Both the position numbers and the translations under genes were made by a program. Positions 1-12,600 of a stretch of DNA of 64,000 nucleotides are shown piece after piece. A model generated the notes under the pieces. It searched no databases. It was given only the letters and a program-made list of their open reading frames with translations, and was not told the origin of the DNA. This DNA is from Anastatus disparis. Taxonomy: Eukaryota > Arthropoda > Insecta > Hymenoptera > Eupelmidae. How positions within the stretch are numbered: position 1 is the stretch's first letter; the number at the start of each line of letters is the position of its first letter. The stretch lies in contig JAFFSR010000237.1 of assembly GCA_017163975.1 (NCBI GenBank), positions 4,340,001 through 4,404,000 on the forward strand, read 5' to 3'.

Positions 1-1057
1 TGATCAGAGGGGAGGCGAATAGAAATTTGATTTTGTTGGTTCTGGATTAAAAAGGATAAAGTTTAAATTTTTGGATTTATATAATAGTTATTCAGGTGAG
101 TGGAAGTTCATTTTGTTTTATTTTTATAATTGTGAAAGTATACGTTACACCGAAGGAGTTATTTTTTTGGTTTATATTGTGGTTAGTTTGAAAAAAAATA
201 AAGGAAGTGTGAGAGAGGCGTCTTGTGGTTTGTTCCATCTTTTTCGGTTGAAAGAAGCTGGATAATAAGTGAAGTATTATTTTTTTTCTTTTTGGTCACT
301 TATACTCCAATTGTTGGGGGGATTAAGAAAAAGAGTTGCTCCAATTTAAAATGCTTCGTTTTGTTATTGTTGTTATTGTGGTTTTGAATAAAAAGAAACT
401 ATTAGCATTGAAATTCTTATTCTAAATTGAATAAGAATGATTGAAAAGTACGTTGGAACTATTTTTAAAAGAAAATTATGAAATTTTAACTAGTTATTAA
501 CTAATTGTTAACTAATAAATTATAAATATAATTACATCGTTAAATTTATAAATATATTCTTTATTTGAATTTTTCAAATTTTTCTACCTACAGAGTGGTC
601 CAACGAACTCCACTCGCTCCGATCTCTCTTACAAAAGAAAAAGAGAACCCACACGACGAGCATGGAAAGACCATTATAAAAGTTGTCATGTATGTATCGT
701 AAAACAAAAAAAAGAAGTGAACTTTAACAGTAGCGTTAATGCAAACTAATAATCTTCAATATCCGTCATCGATCAGTCTAAACTCACGGTATCCTCTTAT
801 CTATATCCTCGTCATCTCAACGAGTCATCAACTCCTCTACTTGACGCTAACCTTTTTAGCTGCCAAAAAAGAGAGCAGCAAAAATTTTTGTCTCTTTTAC
901 TGTCGTCGATAATGATGAACAAGGGCTGAATAAAAAGGAAAAAGAGGAAGGAAAGAATCAACCACGCCGATTAAAAAAAAAAGAAGAAAAGACTTTAGTT
1001 ATAGCCACGTGGTTTATATATTGATTTTTCACTGTAGGAAGAGAGACGGAGTATATA

Positions 1058-1130
1058 TGTAGCGGCGTTGCGCGCCGACGCCTCGACGAAAAAGTATATA
1101 AGCCCTTTTGCGAATGAAACACGTTTTTCA
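1058..1130 (+). promoter_or_regulatory. possible core promoter: CG-rich inverted repeat followed by TATATAAG
   Basis: A CG-rich patch at about 1060-1085 contains the inverted pair GGCGT / ACGCC. It is followed within about 20 bases by TATATAAG near 1095, and CG is rare in the surrounding DNA. A plus-strand promoter here could serve the transporter, whose coding start follows a 5' intron. No initiator or transcript evidence is available, so this is only a candidate. Confidence 0.2.
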
Positions 1131-1549
1131 AATTTGTACGAACTTATTCTTATTTTTTTTAACAATCTACAAGAATAAGGATGTATCTTAACATTTTTAG
1201 TGATGACTCTAAGGATTTCTCTCTTTTTTTTTAACGTCCGTTTAAATTAGTTTAATTTAGGAGTATTGTTTGACAAAATAATAAGAACTTTTATTTTCCT
1301 GAATCTGATGAAATCAAAATTTATTTCTTTCAGTTTTTAATGATTTCAGAAATAAATAGTCGTGTGCAGTATTTTTAATGCAATTTTACACTTGATACTA
1401 ATTAGACATTAACTTGCTTGACACTTGACTCTGATAAGATTTTCTACTGGAATTTAGGTTATAAATAAAGCTTGCATCATTATTATTATTTTTTGAAAAA
1501 TTTAAAAGGAAATCTTTTTTTTCATTTGACAAATGAAAAATAAAACAAA

Positions 1550-1590
1550 AAAGTAATATATAAATTAAAAAAGTAATATATAAATTAAAA
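1550..1590 (+). repeat. tandem duplication, 20-bp unit
   Basis: The unit AAGTAATATATAAATTAAAA occurs twice in a row with no visible mismatch. It is a simple AT-rich tandem repeat. Confidence 0.7.
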
Positions 1591-2432
1591 CAAAAAACTT
1601 AATATAAGATATCTTTTAATCAAAAAATATAATTTTGTTTATTTATTATTCGTATAACAAATAAAACTATGCATTGATTCAAAAGTTAAAAAAAGAAGAT
1701 ATTTATCTTTTCATTAAGAAAAAATTTTCACAAGAATAGACGTAAATTGCTCTTGATAGCACTGATTGAATTACTACACCGTATATCAATTACTTAAAGT
1801 TTTAAATTGTTAGTTTTATATTATAAGACAACAATACGTTTAAAAAGTCGTGCAATCAAGGTATATCGTCGCGTTAATTAGATTATAAATTTTATACATT
1901 TTTTTCAGCAGCCACCGTTTATACTATAAAATATAATAATTGGATATTTTACCTTAAAATTAAAACTTAAAATATTATAATCATTATAATTTTTTGATTA
2001 TTTATTTAATTTTTTTTTGTAATCTAATAAAAGTTTTGTGTTTTTGCGCAACAGTTTCCGTTAAGCACAAACTTTTTTCCGTTACCTTTTTCTTTTAACT
2101 ACGTCAAAACTTTAAAATTACGTTAAGTTAAATGAATAAAGCATGATACTCATTGCATTATTAATGTTTTATGTTTGATGAACTATTTACGTATTTTCCA
2201 TAAACGTAAACAAAATAAAATGATTTATTTAGTGATTTGCTTAAACATTATTTATTTAACGCGGTATTGGTATATTTATGTAATTATTTAAACAAATAAA
2301 AAAATTAAAACAATGATCAATTACAATAAATTAATATCATTCATCTTCGTAATATTAAAACAAATATTACTTTTGTTATTATATTTCAAATCATTTACCG
2401 AATTTATCAAATCATACATTATTCAGCAATAT

Positions 2433-2630
2433 TTTTTTATTTATTTAACGTAGCTGTATTTATGCTATAATTTTGATGCTAATTAGCCACGGAGGTCCCC
2501 AGTGTGTTTGTGAACAAAGCACATGTAACGTACAGTGGTGCTTGTATAAATTGGCAGAGAGCGGGATTCGAACTCGAGACCTCGAGATTACGAATCCATC
2601 GCTCTACCGTCTGAGCCACCGACGACCTCG
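2433..2630 (-). repeat. tRNA-derived SINE, copy 1
   Basis: Read on the minus strand, it starts with a tRNA-like head of about 75 nt. The head has an A box (TGGCTCAG-type, here GTGGCTCAGACGG) and a B box (GAGTTCGAATCCC). A body follows that contains GTGCTTTGTTCACAAACACAC, a conserved end GCTAATTAGCATC...ATAAATACAGC(G)ACGTTAAATAAA, and an A-rich tail. The head can be read as an open frame, but it is not a gene. The same element recurs at 8300, 15854, 20831, 31287, 42135, 44384 and 49108. Confidence 0.85.
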
Positions 2631-5600
2631 GTATTCGTTTGTTATTTATTTGTTATTCGCATCGATTACACTTTAATACGAAAACGTAGTTGAAATTTTA
2701 ATTGAAACGATGATTAAATTTTGAGTAGTAATCCTACTTATAAGGGATAAAGAAACGATAAGTTTTTTAATTAACAATTTGGCATTTTTCCAAGACTCGT
2801 TCGACCAAAATAAAGTCATACAAGTTTAAAAATACGATAAATTAATTTTTTTAATGTAATCTGTATACTTTTAAATTTCATAAAATATTTTATGATAAAT
2901 TCTCGGTTGTAGCATTAGCAATAATTTACTAAAACATTCATTAATTATATCTTGTTTACCAAATTATACGCCAAACCTGAATAAACAAAAATATTTTTGC
3001 AGACTAAAAAAAAAAAGCCGTAGAACTGATTGAGTCCTGAAAAAAAAGAGTTTGAAATTTAAAATGAAGCACCTGACTCAACAAATCGTGCGTTCCTCAC
3101 GTGTAGATTAAGCGAAGCGTGTGATTATGGGCCTATCGAAAAAGTCAAAAATTCTTTTCTCCATCGTCCAATCCTTTTTCGATATAAATATTTATAAATT
3201 GGTGTAACAGGTGAATAAATTCCGTGTGTCTGGTGATATTTTAAATTTATTTCTAGCATGCGCACGCGTTTTTTAAAAATTTTTTATTTAATTTATTCTT
3301 TATTTCAATTATTCTTTTTTTTGTTAGTTATAATTTAATAAGAGATTAGAACATGAAAAAAATTAATCTTTTGAAATGCTTGAAAATTTAATTCCTTGCA
3401 TTGACTTATTCTAGTTGTTCTTAATGTTCGGGGTAAATAGTATTTCTCTTAATCGTAAAGTACTTTAAAAGCGTCTATTAAAACTTGAATATGAATTTTT
3501 CTTTATTTAATTTTTGAAAAAAAAAAATTATATTTAATGTAATATTGAAATATGAAACTACTAGGAAATTTTTTAAATTACATAATGTATAAATTTTATT
3601 TAATATTAATAATGACAACATTTTCAATTTGGTAATAAAAAAAGTGACATAAATTACGATCCAGACTTTTATTTTGTATAAATATTAAAAACAACATTTT
3701 TCGTTGACCAAATATTTATGCTATAAAATATTCTTTTACAATTCTCAAAAGCTAAATCCCTCTATTTACACACTCTTTTTCCCTTTATCTTTACCAAACA
3801 ACGTTCAACCCCTTCACTTCAACGAGCTTCCTTTATTTACCACAAACTAAAAACTCTTGCAAATATCCTTTCCTATTTTTTTTCTCCATTCTTTTTATAA
3901 TTCCCATCGATCAATCTCTCGCTCAAAGTTAAAATACTTGCCCACGACTTTTTTTTTCCGCCATTGTCAACAATGAGCCGCCGAGTATACGCGTTTTCTT
4001 TTTTCTCTCTTAAATATCATACTCAAAGTCAATCCCAAGAGGTTTCGCATACCGAAAAAAAAACCGAAGAAAATATCGATTAGTTACCACAACCCTGTAT
4101 ATAAATATATACGTGCTACGTATGTACATACATGACGCAACTTACCACTGGACTTTCGTGTTTCTGCCAATTCTAGTGAAGAAAAAAATGTATATATGTA
4201 TATAAAGGGGGGCTAAATGTTAGCTCTCGAAACCCTTGAAAAATAAAAGGTACTGGTGAGACCAGAAATAAAGAAAAGCAAAGCGTAGAAGAGAAGAGAA
4301 ACCGTTAGAAAATGGATACTGGTTAAGCGTAGGTGTTTATTGATTGATTTTTTCGTATTTACTTTAAGCGCCTGGCAATAAAAATAATGCCGAGGATAAA
4401 TTAGTTGCTTCCCTGAGTTTCTAGTACTTATATGATTAATTGACTGATTATAGGGATGTTTTCTTTGGTTTATACTTGAGATATTAAATTGATAATTAAA
4501 CTTTTCTATTAGTTATTATAAATATTTAATTTTTTTTTTTATTATTAAAATATCTTATTGTAAATATCTTATTATAAAAATAAATGAAAAACAAAAGATA
4601 GATAATGATAAATAATTAAAAATATTTTGTTTTATGCAGCGATTATATTTAAAAAAAGTTATTGTCAAAATAAAGAAGCTTAATAAGAGATTTAAAATTA
4701 TTCCAAAGCTTATCTAAAGTACCAACGACAAAATTTCGCAAACAACCAACAACCAACATCCAAAAAGTAAATGTCCGCTTAGACTAGAAAACCCTACCGC
4801 AATGCAGTAGATTTTTCAAAAAAAAAGAAGAAAAAAAAAGAGTGAAAAAAAACATGTGGGAGCAAAAGTCTCAAGCCGGCTATTCTAAGCTACATAATAC
4901 GTACGAGCTTTGAAATATGAACACGTACTATATACGAGGGTTGTATACAAGCTTGAAATCTTGTTTCACGGTTAGTCACACTGGTTCGAAAATTTTTTTT
5001 TTATATTGTTAATGCAATTTTTATTATAAAAAAAGGAATTGTTATTCAAAAATGTGAAATTTCTTCACGTGTATGTATTTATATAATACGTAAATGTGAA
5101 GTGTGAATAGTTGCTTTCTTATCATAGCGTGAATGGAAAGTATCTTTTCGCAATTATAATATGAAATATAATTGCAATTGGAAATTTTAAAGAACAATGA
5201 TAAGCTGAGGTAGACATTTAAATAGTGTTTTTTTAAATTTTAAATAATTGATATATAACCAATTATTCGCCACACAAGTTTAGATTATAGAGAAAAAATA
5301 TAAAAGTTACGATACAATAAAAAAATAGAAAAGTTTCTGAGCTCAAATAATAAATTTCTATCACCCTTCAATCTTTCCAGTACAACAATAAATATCAATG
5401 ACAAATTCACAGCATCATCAAACTGCAATAATTTTTCATACAATTTTCTTATCTACTTTAACTTTTAACGCCGCCGTAACGTTAAATATTCTATTGTAAC
5501 CCAACACAAAGCCAGTACACACACAACTAACTTTTCCTCTCTGCACCCTCTTACCCCCCTATTTTACAAAACCGAAGCAGTACGAATGCTATAGGAACGA

Positions 5601-8299
5601 TTAAACGTACACAGACTGCGTACGTGTGCGCATAGGGGAAGAAATCTGAGAATGCTTTTTCTTGCCACCCTCGTACGTAGTGTATAACAGTTTCTCTTTT
5701 CTCTCTCCCTTACTTGCAACGAGTATAGTTTTTCTATTTTCAGACGATTTAAGAAGATCGTTTTGGGGATCTATTTGATGTGTATGTTGTTGCAAAGTCA
5801 GGTTTGTTGTTAAGTTAATTGAATTTTTTAGATTTATCTAATGATAACAAAGGAAGTAAGTTAAATTATTGATAATAGTTAAGTCAAGTGTGTTTTATTT
5901 GATGAATTTGCTATAATGAATGAAATTCTGATTTTTATAACTTTGAAATTCGATGTTTGGTAACCGAACCTCGTAATTTTATGGTGTTTAAACTTAATAT
6001 CGTAATAGTTAATTAGCTCTTTAATTAGTTAGTTTAATTAGCAAATACATAAAATAACTAAAAATTTCGTAAAAATTTAAAAATACTATAATGTATTTTA
6101 ATATATCTAATTAAATATTACACAAAATACAAATGTGTTAATAACAATAACAATTTCCAAAAAAACGGAAATTAATGATATAAACGATCCTTGTAATTTA
6201 AATTTAATGATATTACACACATGTGCATATGCACCTATAATTAACAAATTGGGTCTCTGACGCTAATCAGTTTTACAGCGCGTTAAATACGAAATGCTCA
6301 AATATAATCGAGTTAATAGCAAAATTTTCAACTATTTCCAGTAAACACAGCGCGCTCAATGCCTAACATTTATAATTATGCATTTTCTTTTTCTTATCGT
6401 CATGCGCCAAATGATAATTTTTAAATCCAAGCCACGTGCTCTGAACGCTCGAGTTGTAAATCAATTTTTCTTACGTCACTGTACTATTCATCTCATCTCA
6501 TTAATTTTTTTTTTTCATTGATTACTTTTTTTTTTATTCGAAATCTAAATTATCTTTTTTATGGTAGGCTTTTTTCGATAAAGTGATTTTGATCTTTCGA
6601 ATGGGTAACTTTTTATTTTCGACGGAGAAAAAAGAAATTGGAGAATGGGAAGTGTGACCGAAATTTCGTTTAGTCATTACTATGTGTATTAAAGAAATAG
6701 TTAATAGTAACGGTATTTTTTTTACGAGGCACATGTAAAGAAATCTAGTGGTTCGATAGCGTACGCTTAGACCTCAGCTTTGGTCGATTTCATAATATAT
6801 TTATGAAAAACCTATTTTAAAATGCCGTAAAGTTTACGGTCAATGTCACAATGTACGTAACTGATAATTTTATAACTTTAAAATTAAACAAAATAATTTT
6901 AAAAATTTATTATTATACAAATTGTATTATAAGTTTTGTATTAAGTCTTATAATTGTATCGAATCCATAATCAATAAATTAGAATTACAAAATACGTTAT
7001 CATGAAAATTGATTATTTATCAAATAATCAGATTCTTTTTTTTCCTATTTAAAACAAAAATAATGTTCGCAATAATTTAAAAAACGTGATTTTTATCATT
7101 CTGTTTTTATCATAGATTTCGTACATTATAAACGCTGCACAAGAAAATAACATAAGTAAGCAATTTTTCCTAAAGATCCATAAATTGTCTGACATTATAC
7201 ACATTTTTACGTGTTTGTATACATGCGCCATGTATCCAACGTTAAATATAGAAAGCTCTCTACGACCCCAAGATAAATATAAAGACGTACATTTTATCAA
7301 TCTTATCACCAGATGCATTCAAACTTCATCATATACATATTTTTCAAGATTTTTCTTATTTACTTTTCCATATGTTTTATTCGTGTATCGAGACGTCTCA
7401 TCGGAGTTTTGAAATTTTTTTATTCCGTAAAATAATAAAAATGCAATAAGAAGATTGGGATTGACGATCGATTATTTTTTTTTAAGTTCATATTTGCATA
7501 TATTGACTTAAACACGATGAATTTATAAATAGATATATACCTTATGTATACTGGTTTAACCAAGTTTGTGTAATTGTTTTTCTTCTTTTTCAATGTTTAA
7601 TTCTTTATTTTTTCTTTTCTCGAATGCGAAAGAGCCTGTTGATTGGTTAGTTAAAATAGGTGTGAGCTTTGAGCAAGATCGAATGATTGGACGATATTAA
7701 AAATTCAAAGCGAGATTATGTTGAAACATTTTAAAATTGCAAAGTTATATAGCAATGGTTATATGATATAAGAAGAAGAATTTCCGATGATTTTGTGTCA
7801 CGCTTACAGGTCGTGACTCTATTTTCACAAATTCCAGTTGCAGGAATTAATTATTGAGATGGTCAAACGTTTATTTTCTAATTTTTTTTTTTTGCTTCAA
7901 GTATTTTTTAGCTGTTTAGGCAGTTTAGAGCATAAACTATCAATGTTTCATTATTTTTTAATAACTTAAATAATAAATTATTTGAAATACGCTTAATATA
8001 TTGCTTAGATAACGTAGAAACAAGCATATATTTTTCAAATCTTTTTTTTTCTTAATCAGTTAAAACAAGTTTAATTCATTAATAATCAAATAAAGTCGTT
8101 TACTACTACTCGATGCATCTAATTTGTTCGATTCGTCATTTATTAAGTAAATTTCTGTTTATACTTTTTGTTACTACGATTCTGCGTAGAAAAATCTTTA
8201 AAACCCGTAAATTATATTTGTTTTTACGTCGTAATTTGATTTTAATCAGTTTATTGAAAATTTTTATTCATTTGATTCAAAATTAATAATGTGGAAAAA

Positions 8300-8505
8300 G
8301 AGGTGGTCAGTGGCTCAGTCGGTTGAGCGATGGATTCATAATCTCGAGGACTCGAGTTCGAATCCCGCTCTCGGCGGCCGATTGATAAAAGCATCGCTGT
8401 ATTAGATACATATGCTTTGTTTACTAACACACTGATGACCTCCGTCGCTAATTAGCACTGTAATGATAGCATAAATACAGCGACGTTAAATAAAATAAAA
8501 AAAAA
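8300..8505 (+). repeat. tRNA-derived SINE, copy 2
   Basis: This is a nearly full copy on the plus strand. It has the GAGGTGGTCAGTGGCTCAG head with A box, the B box GAGTTCGAATCCC, the middle body, the end GCATAAATACAGCGACG and an A-rich tail. The anticodon-loop region reads ATTCATAATC, close to elongator tRNA-Met. It lies about 1.2 kb upstream of the SLC7 start. Confidence 0.88.
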
Positions 8506-9683
8506 GAATCAACATTGGGATCGCATTTCTTTAATAGTTGTTTTAACTTACAACGAGATATTTTCACACCTCACTTTCATTCTAAGATAATAAAAAGGTT
8601 AGGTGTATAAATGAATGTAAATTGAAGTAACAAATGGAAAAAATATTTAACCATTCATTATTAAATCAAGCTCGCTTCGCAGACCATTGCTTCTTGACGC
8701 CGGAAATAAAATAATGTGTTTTATACATTATTCAACAAAATCAAGAGAAGATGCTTCTTACATAGGCGAATAAACATTTCTTTTTTTTCCTTAGCTAAAA
8801 TTGATAGCGTTTCTTTACTCTTCCGAAGTAGAACAAGGCCATTTTCAGTAGCTGATAAAGGAAAAAGTATTTATATGGAATAATCTTAACTTTTAATTCT
8901 TACGGTCAACCCTTTTTCCGTGATTGAAAAAATTTTCTCTTTTCATTTTCTTTTCTTTTACCAATAATAAAAGTTCATTTTCTTGACAATTTCCTGTTTG
9001 AAATTTGAAAAAAAAGATTTCTTATTACTTTTTCTAAATCTCCATTATTTGGTCGTTTCAATAATTGACTTGGTAATCTGTAAAAGAAAACAAACTGTTC
9101 CAGCCCTAAATTACTATAAAGATATATTAAAATTATTCGTTATCAAGTGAATTTAACGTAAAACTTAAGCATTTACGAAATAAGGTACCAGCAAAACATT
9201 TTTAAGAAAACATTCACGTAATTTTTGCATATTACCGTCACGTTAATACAAGGTGCATATTTTTTTCATTTCAAAATGCTTGATTAAATTTTTTTATAAA
9301 GTGAATGTTGTTTATCACACCTCCAATGAAAATTATGAAATTATGAATGTTACGCATAAATTAGAAAGTGAAAGGTTTATTAAACGGAATTGTTTTTACA
9401 AAATAAAAGTATATTAGGGATAAATAAGCCCACGAAATTATTGCTGCTTTCAATCAAAATATTTTCCGATTCTTTGATCTCGATCGTAAGGAATAAGAAC
9501 GGAATTTTTAAGATAGTTTCCATTTTTCTAGTTGACATTGTAAAAATGGTTTAGAAAAAACGTATTGACTAACGATAATATAAACCAAAAACTTCATCTC
9601 CAATATTTCATTTTAACCAATTTTCAATGTAATAAAAAAGAAAAAAGAATGTTTAAATAATCGATCACTTTAAATTTTTCAGG

Positions 9684-12600
9684 ATGTCCAAGTCGGGGAG
9701 TATAAAAGGAAGCACAAAAAGTTTGAAGGGTAGCATAAAGGGTAGCATAAAAGATGGCGAGACAACGCCGTACGATGCGGTCGAAGGAGATGAGATTAAA
9801 CTCGAAGCTAAGATGTCCCTGTTGAACGGGGTCACAGTGATTGTTGGCTCGATTATTGGTTCTGGTATTTTTGTTAGTCCAACCGGTGTACTTATGTATA
9901 CCGGCAGTGTTAATGCGAGTCTTATGGTATGGACAGCGTCTGGAATTTTCTCTATGGTAATGTTTATCATCTGTTTTGAATATTTTTTTCTTTCATTTAA
10001 GTTAATGGAAAAAAATTTAATTTAAAATGAAAATTTGAATTTGAATAGATATTTCAAGAAATTTGCATAAAAGCATTTGTTTGCTACAAATTTTAATATT
10101 TTTATCATTATAGATTTTTTGTCATAAATGAATTTTATACTGAAATAAACATGTACTTTTGGCTATCAAATAAGAATATTATTCACTGCTTTCAGTTTGT
10201 CATTTTTAAAAATTTTTTACAAAAATTTCTTGATTACATATTACTGAAATATATTATGCTATATTATCATGATATTATCATATATTATTAAAAAAAATAA
10301 TTGATTTAGAAATTTTTTAAAGAATTAAAAAAAAATATTGCAGAATAATATTTACTCAATGAAATCATTTATATGATCATTTTTTCACGATTGTATTTTA
10401 TAATAAAAACGTGTTCAATTTGCTAAATCGTGTCACATTAAATAACAAATCAATTTTTTCTTGAGCGTGTCTTTTATTAAAATTTAACATTTTTAACCAA
10501 GTTCAATAAATCGTTTTTTCAATTCTATATTACGTTAAATATTATAATTTTCAACCAAATCGACGCTCATCACTCTACCATTAATTTTTAACGATTCTCG
10601 TTACAACACTCATTACCGTAAACTGGTTTACAAATAAAGTAAACAAAAAAAAAAAGACACCGTTATACCTTCTACACGTATTAAGGGAAACAATGTTGTA
10701 AAACATCATCGCGTGCCTCAACGCTATCCACCTTTCTGACTGATTTTACGTGTATAAAAAAAAACAATTAAAACCTATTCTATGTAAGTCTTAACGACTG
10801 TCTATACATCTTCAAGAAAAATATCAATTAAAAAAGACTTGCTATTATGTAAATCATTTCAGTTTATAATTAAAACGTATATACAAAATGTGCGTATAAA
10901 GACATTGCTTATACTTTTTTCATTGTTACGGTTTACAGATAGGTGCCTATTGCTATGCAGAACTTGGCTGTATGATACGGAAATCCGGTGCTGATTATGC
11001 TTACATTATGGAAACGTTTGGTCCTTTCTTAGCGTTTATGAGACTTTGGATCGAGTGCATGATCGTCAGACCCTGCAGTCAAGCCATTGTCGCGTTGACT
11101 TTCAGCATATACGTACTGAAGCCAGTATTTCCCGAATGCACACCGCCTGATTCGGCTGCGAGATTACTTGCTATCTGCTGTATATGTAAGTTGGATTGAT
11201 AATTATTTTTTTTGCTTAAATTTATGTTGATTGATACAAAAATCGATTAACTGTCAATGAAAAAAATTATAAATTTTTTTTATTTACAAAAAACATATTA
11301 ATTAAAATTAAATAGTAAATTATAAATCTAAAGACGAACAAATTAATATATAAATATTTGAATATCTTATGTAAATATTTATATATTATAAAGTTATAAA
11401 CTTGTATAAGTTGGATTTTCCTTGTCTTGTTACAGTCAATTTATTAAGTGAATTAATCATTTAACAGTGGATATATTTACTACTTTTAATGTTTTCACCA
11501 TTTAATTGAAATTTTTAAATATCCATTAATAAATCAATCAAACGTGCAGTTATAAAATACCACTCTTTCAAGACTAATTATAACACTTATTGTACTATTT
11601 AAAGATTTCCAAAGAAACCGACGATTTTAATCATTATAGTTGCATTCAACTAATTAAAAAGCCGTTAAACTATTAGCAAATCCCAAATATTTACGTTTTT
11701 TTTTAATCTTTAGAATTAGTTAAGGATCTGTTCCACTTTACGATTAGTTTTAATTTTACTGTTCGAGTCCACATGTACGTGAAGTGATTTATCAAATATG
11801 GGTTAATGGACCCTTTTTAATTATGCTTAGGAAATTTATAGGATTCACGGGAATTCGTTTTTTTCAAGCCTGCATAAGTTACGATTTGTTTCAATTATAA
11901 TGAATTAGACGATCTTATGGTGTCCTACACCACATCAATGATTGATCTACTATTTTATGTTTTTATTGAATGTTAAATACTTTCATCTAATAAATATAAG
12001 TTGCGCCTCCGAAAAAATTTGGCTTTTATTAATTTCTTACCTTTTGTTTGAAATTAACTTCTTCATGTAAATTTCTATTGAACTTTTTAATAACTCACTT
12101 ATTTGTTCTGTCTACTCCAAGCATCAAACTATCGCAATTATCCATCGATTTTACACTAAACACGAGTTTGACAAATTGCGTACTATTTCTGCTTACCTCT
12201 ATTAGCTGATAGTCGATATATTTACAGTAAATAACGTATTTTTAACGTTTTTTCTAATAATATCCCTATTTATTTTAAAAGCTTTCTCTAATAAGAAAAT
12301 ATAGGGTATGTTTGAAAAATAAAAAATAAAAAAAGACGACTAAAACTAAATAATTTTAATAATATATTATTATAAATAGAATACATTATTTGACTAATTT
12401 TTTTTTTGTAGATCGAAGCATATCTTGTTGATTTAAGTATTAATCGATTTCCTCTGACGTCAACGGTGACGATGCATATGTAATATAGCATATACAGTAA
12501 ATTTTTTTTACTCTCCTAAAATGAAATTTCAATTACAAAAGATTTAATCGAAAAAGATTATATTTATGATTAAAATTATGTACAAATAAAAAAAAATAAT

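Larger units (their letters stand above)
1..9682. other. AT-rich non-coding DNA upstream of the SLC7 gene
   Basis: No protein-coding exon is recognisable here. The short open frames are AT-rich and low in complexity. The stretch ends in a clear splice acceptor (TTTTTCAG ending at 9682), one base before the transporter start codon, so part of it must be an intron joining an unseen 5' UTR exon. Two weak candidates for that exon are a CAG/GTGAGT donor at 95/96 and a TATATAAG box near 1095 next to a CG-rich patch at 1060-1090. Two SINEs (2433-2630 and 8300-8505) are listed separately. Confidence 0.6.

Noticed and set aside
2473..2676. 67-codon plus-strand open frame
   Set aside because: It is the complement of the SINE head; the same frame appears in other SINE copies.
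8300..8375. true tRNA gene
   Set aside because: The acceptor and anticodon stems do not pair well, and the unit continues into a repeated body with an A-rich tail. It is a SINE head.
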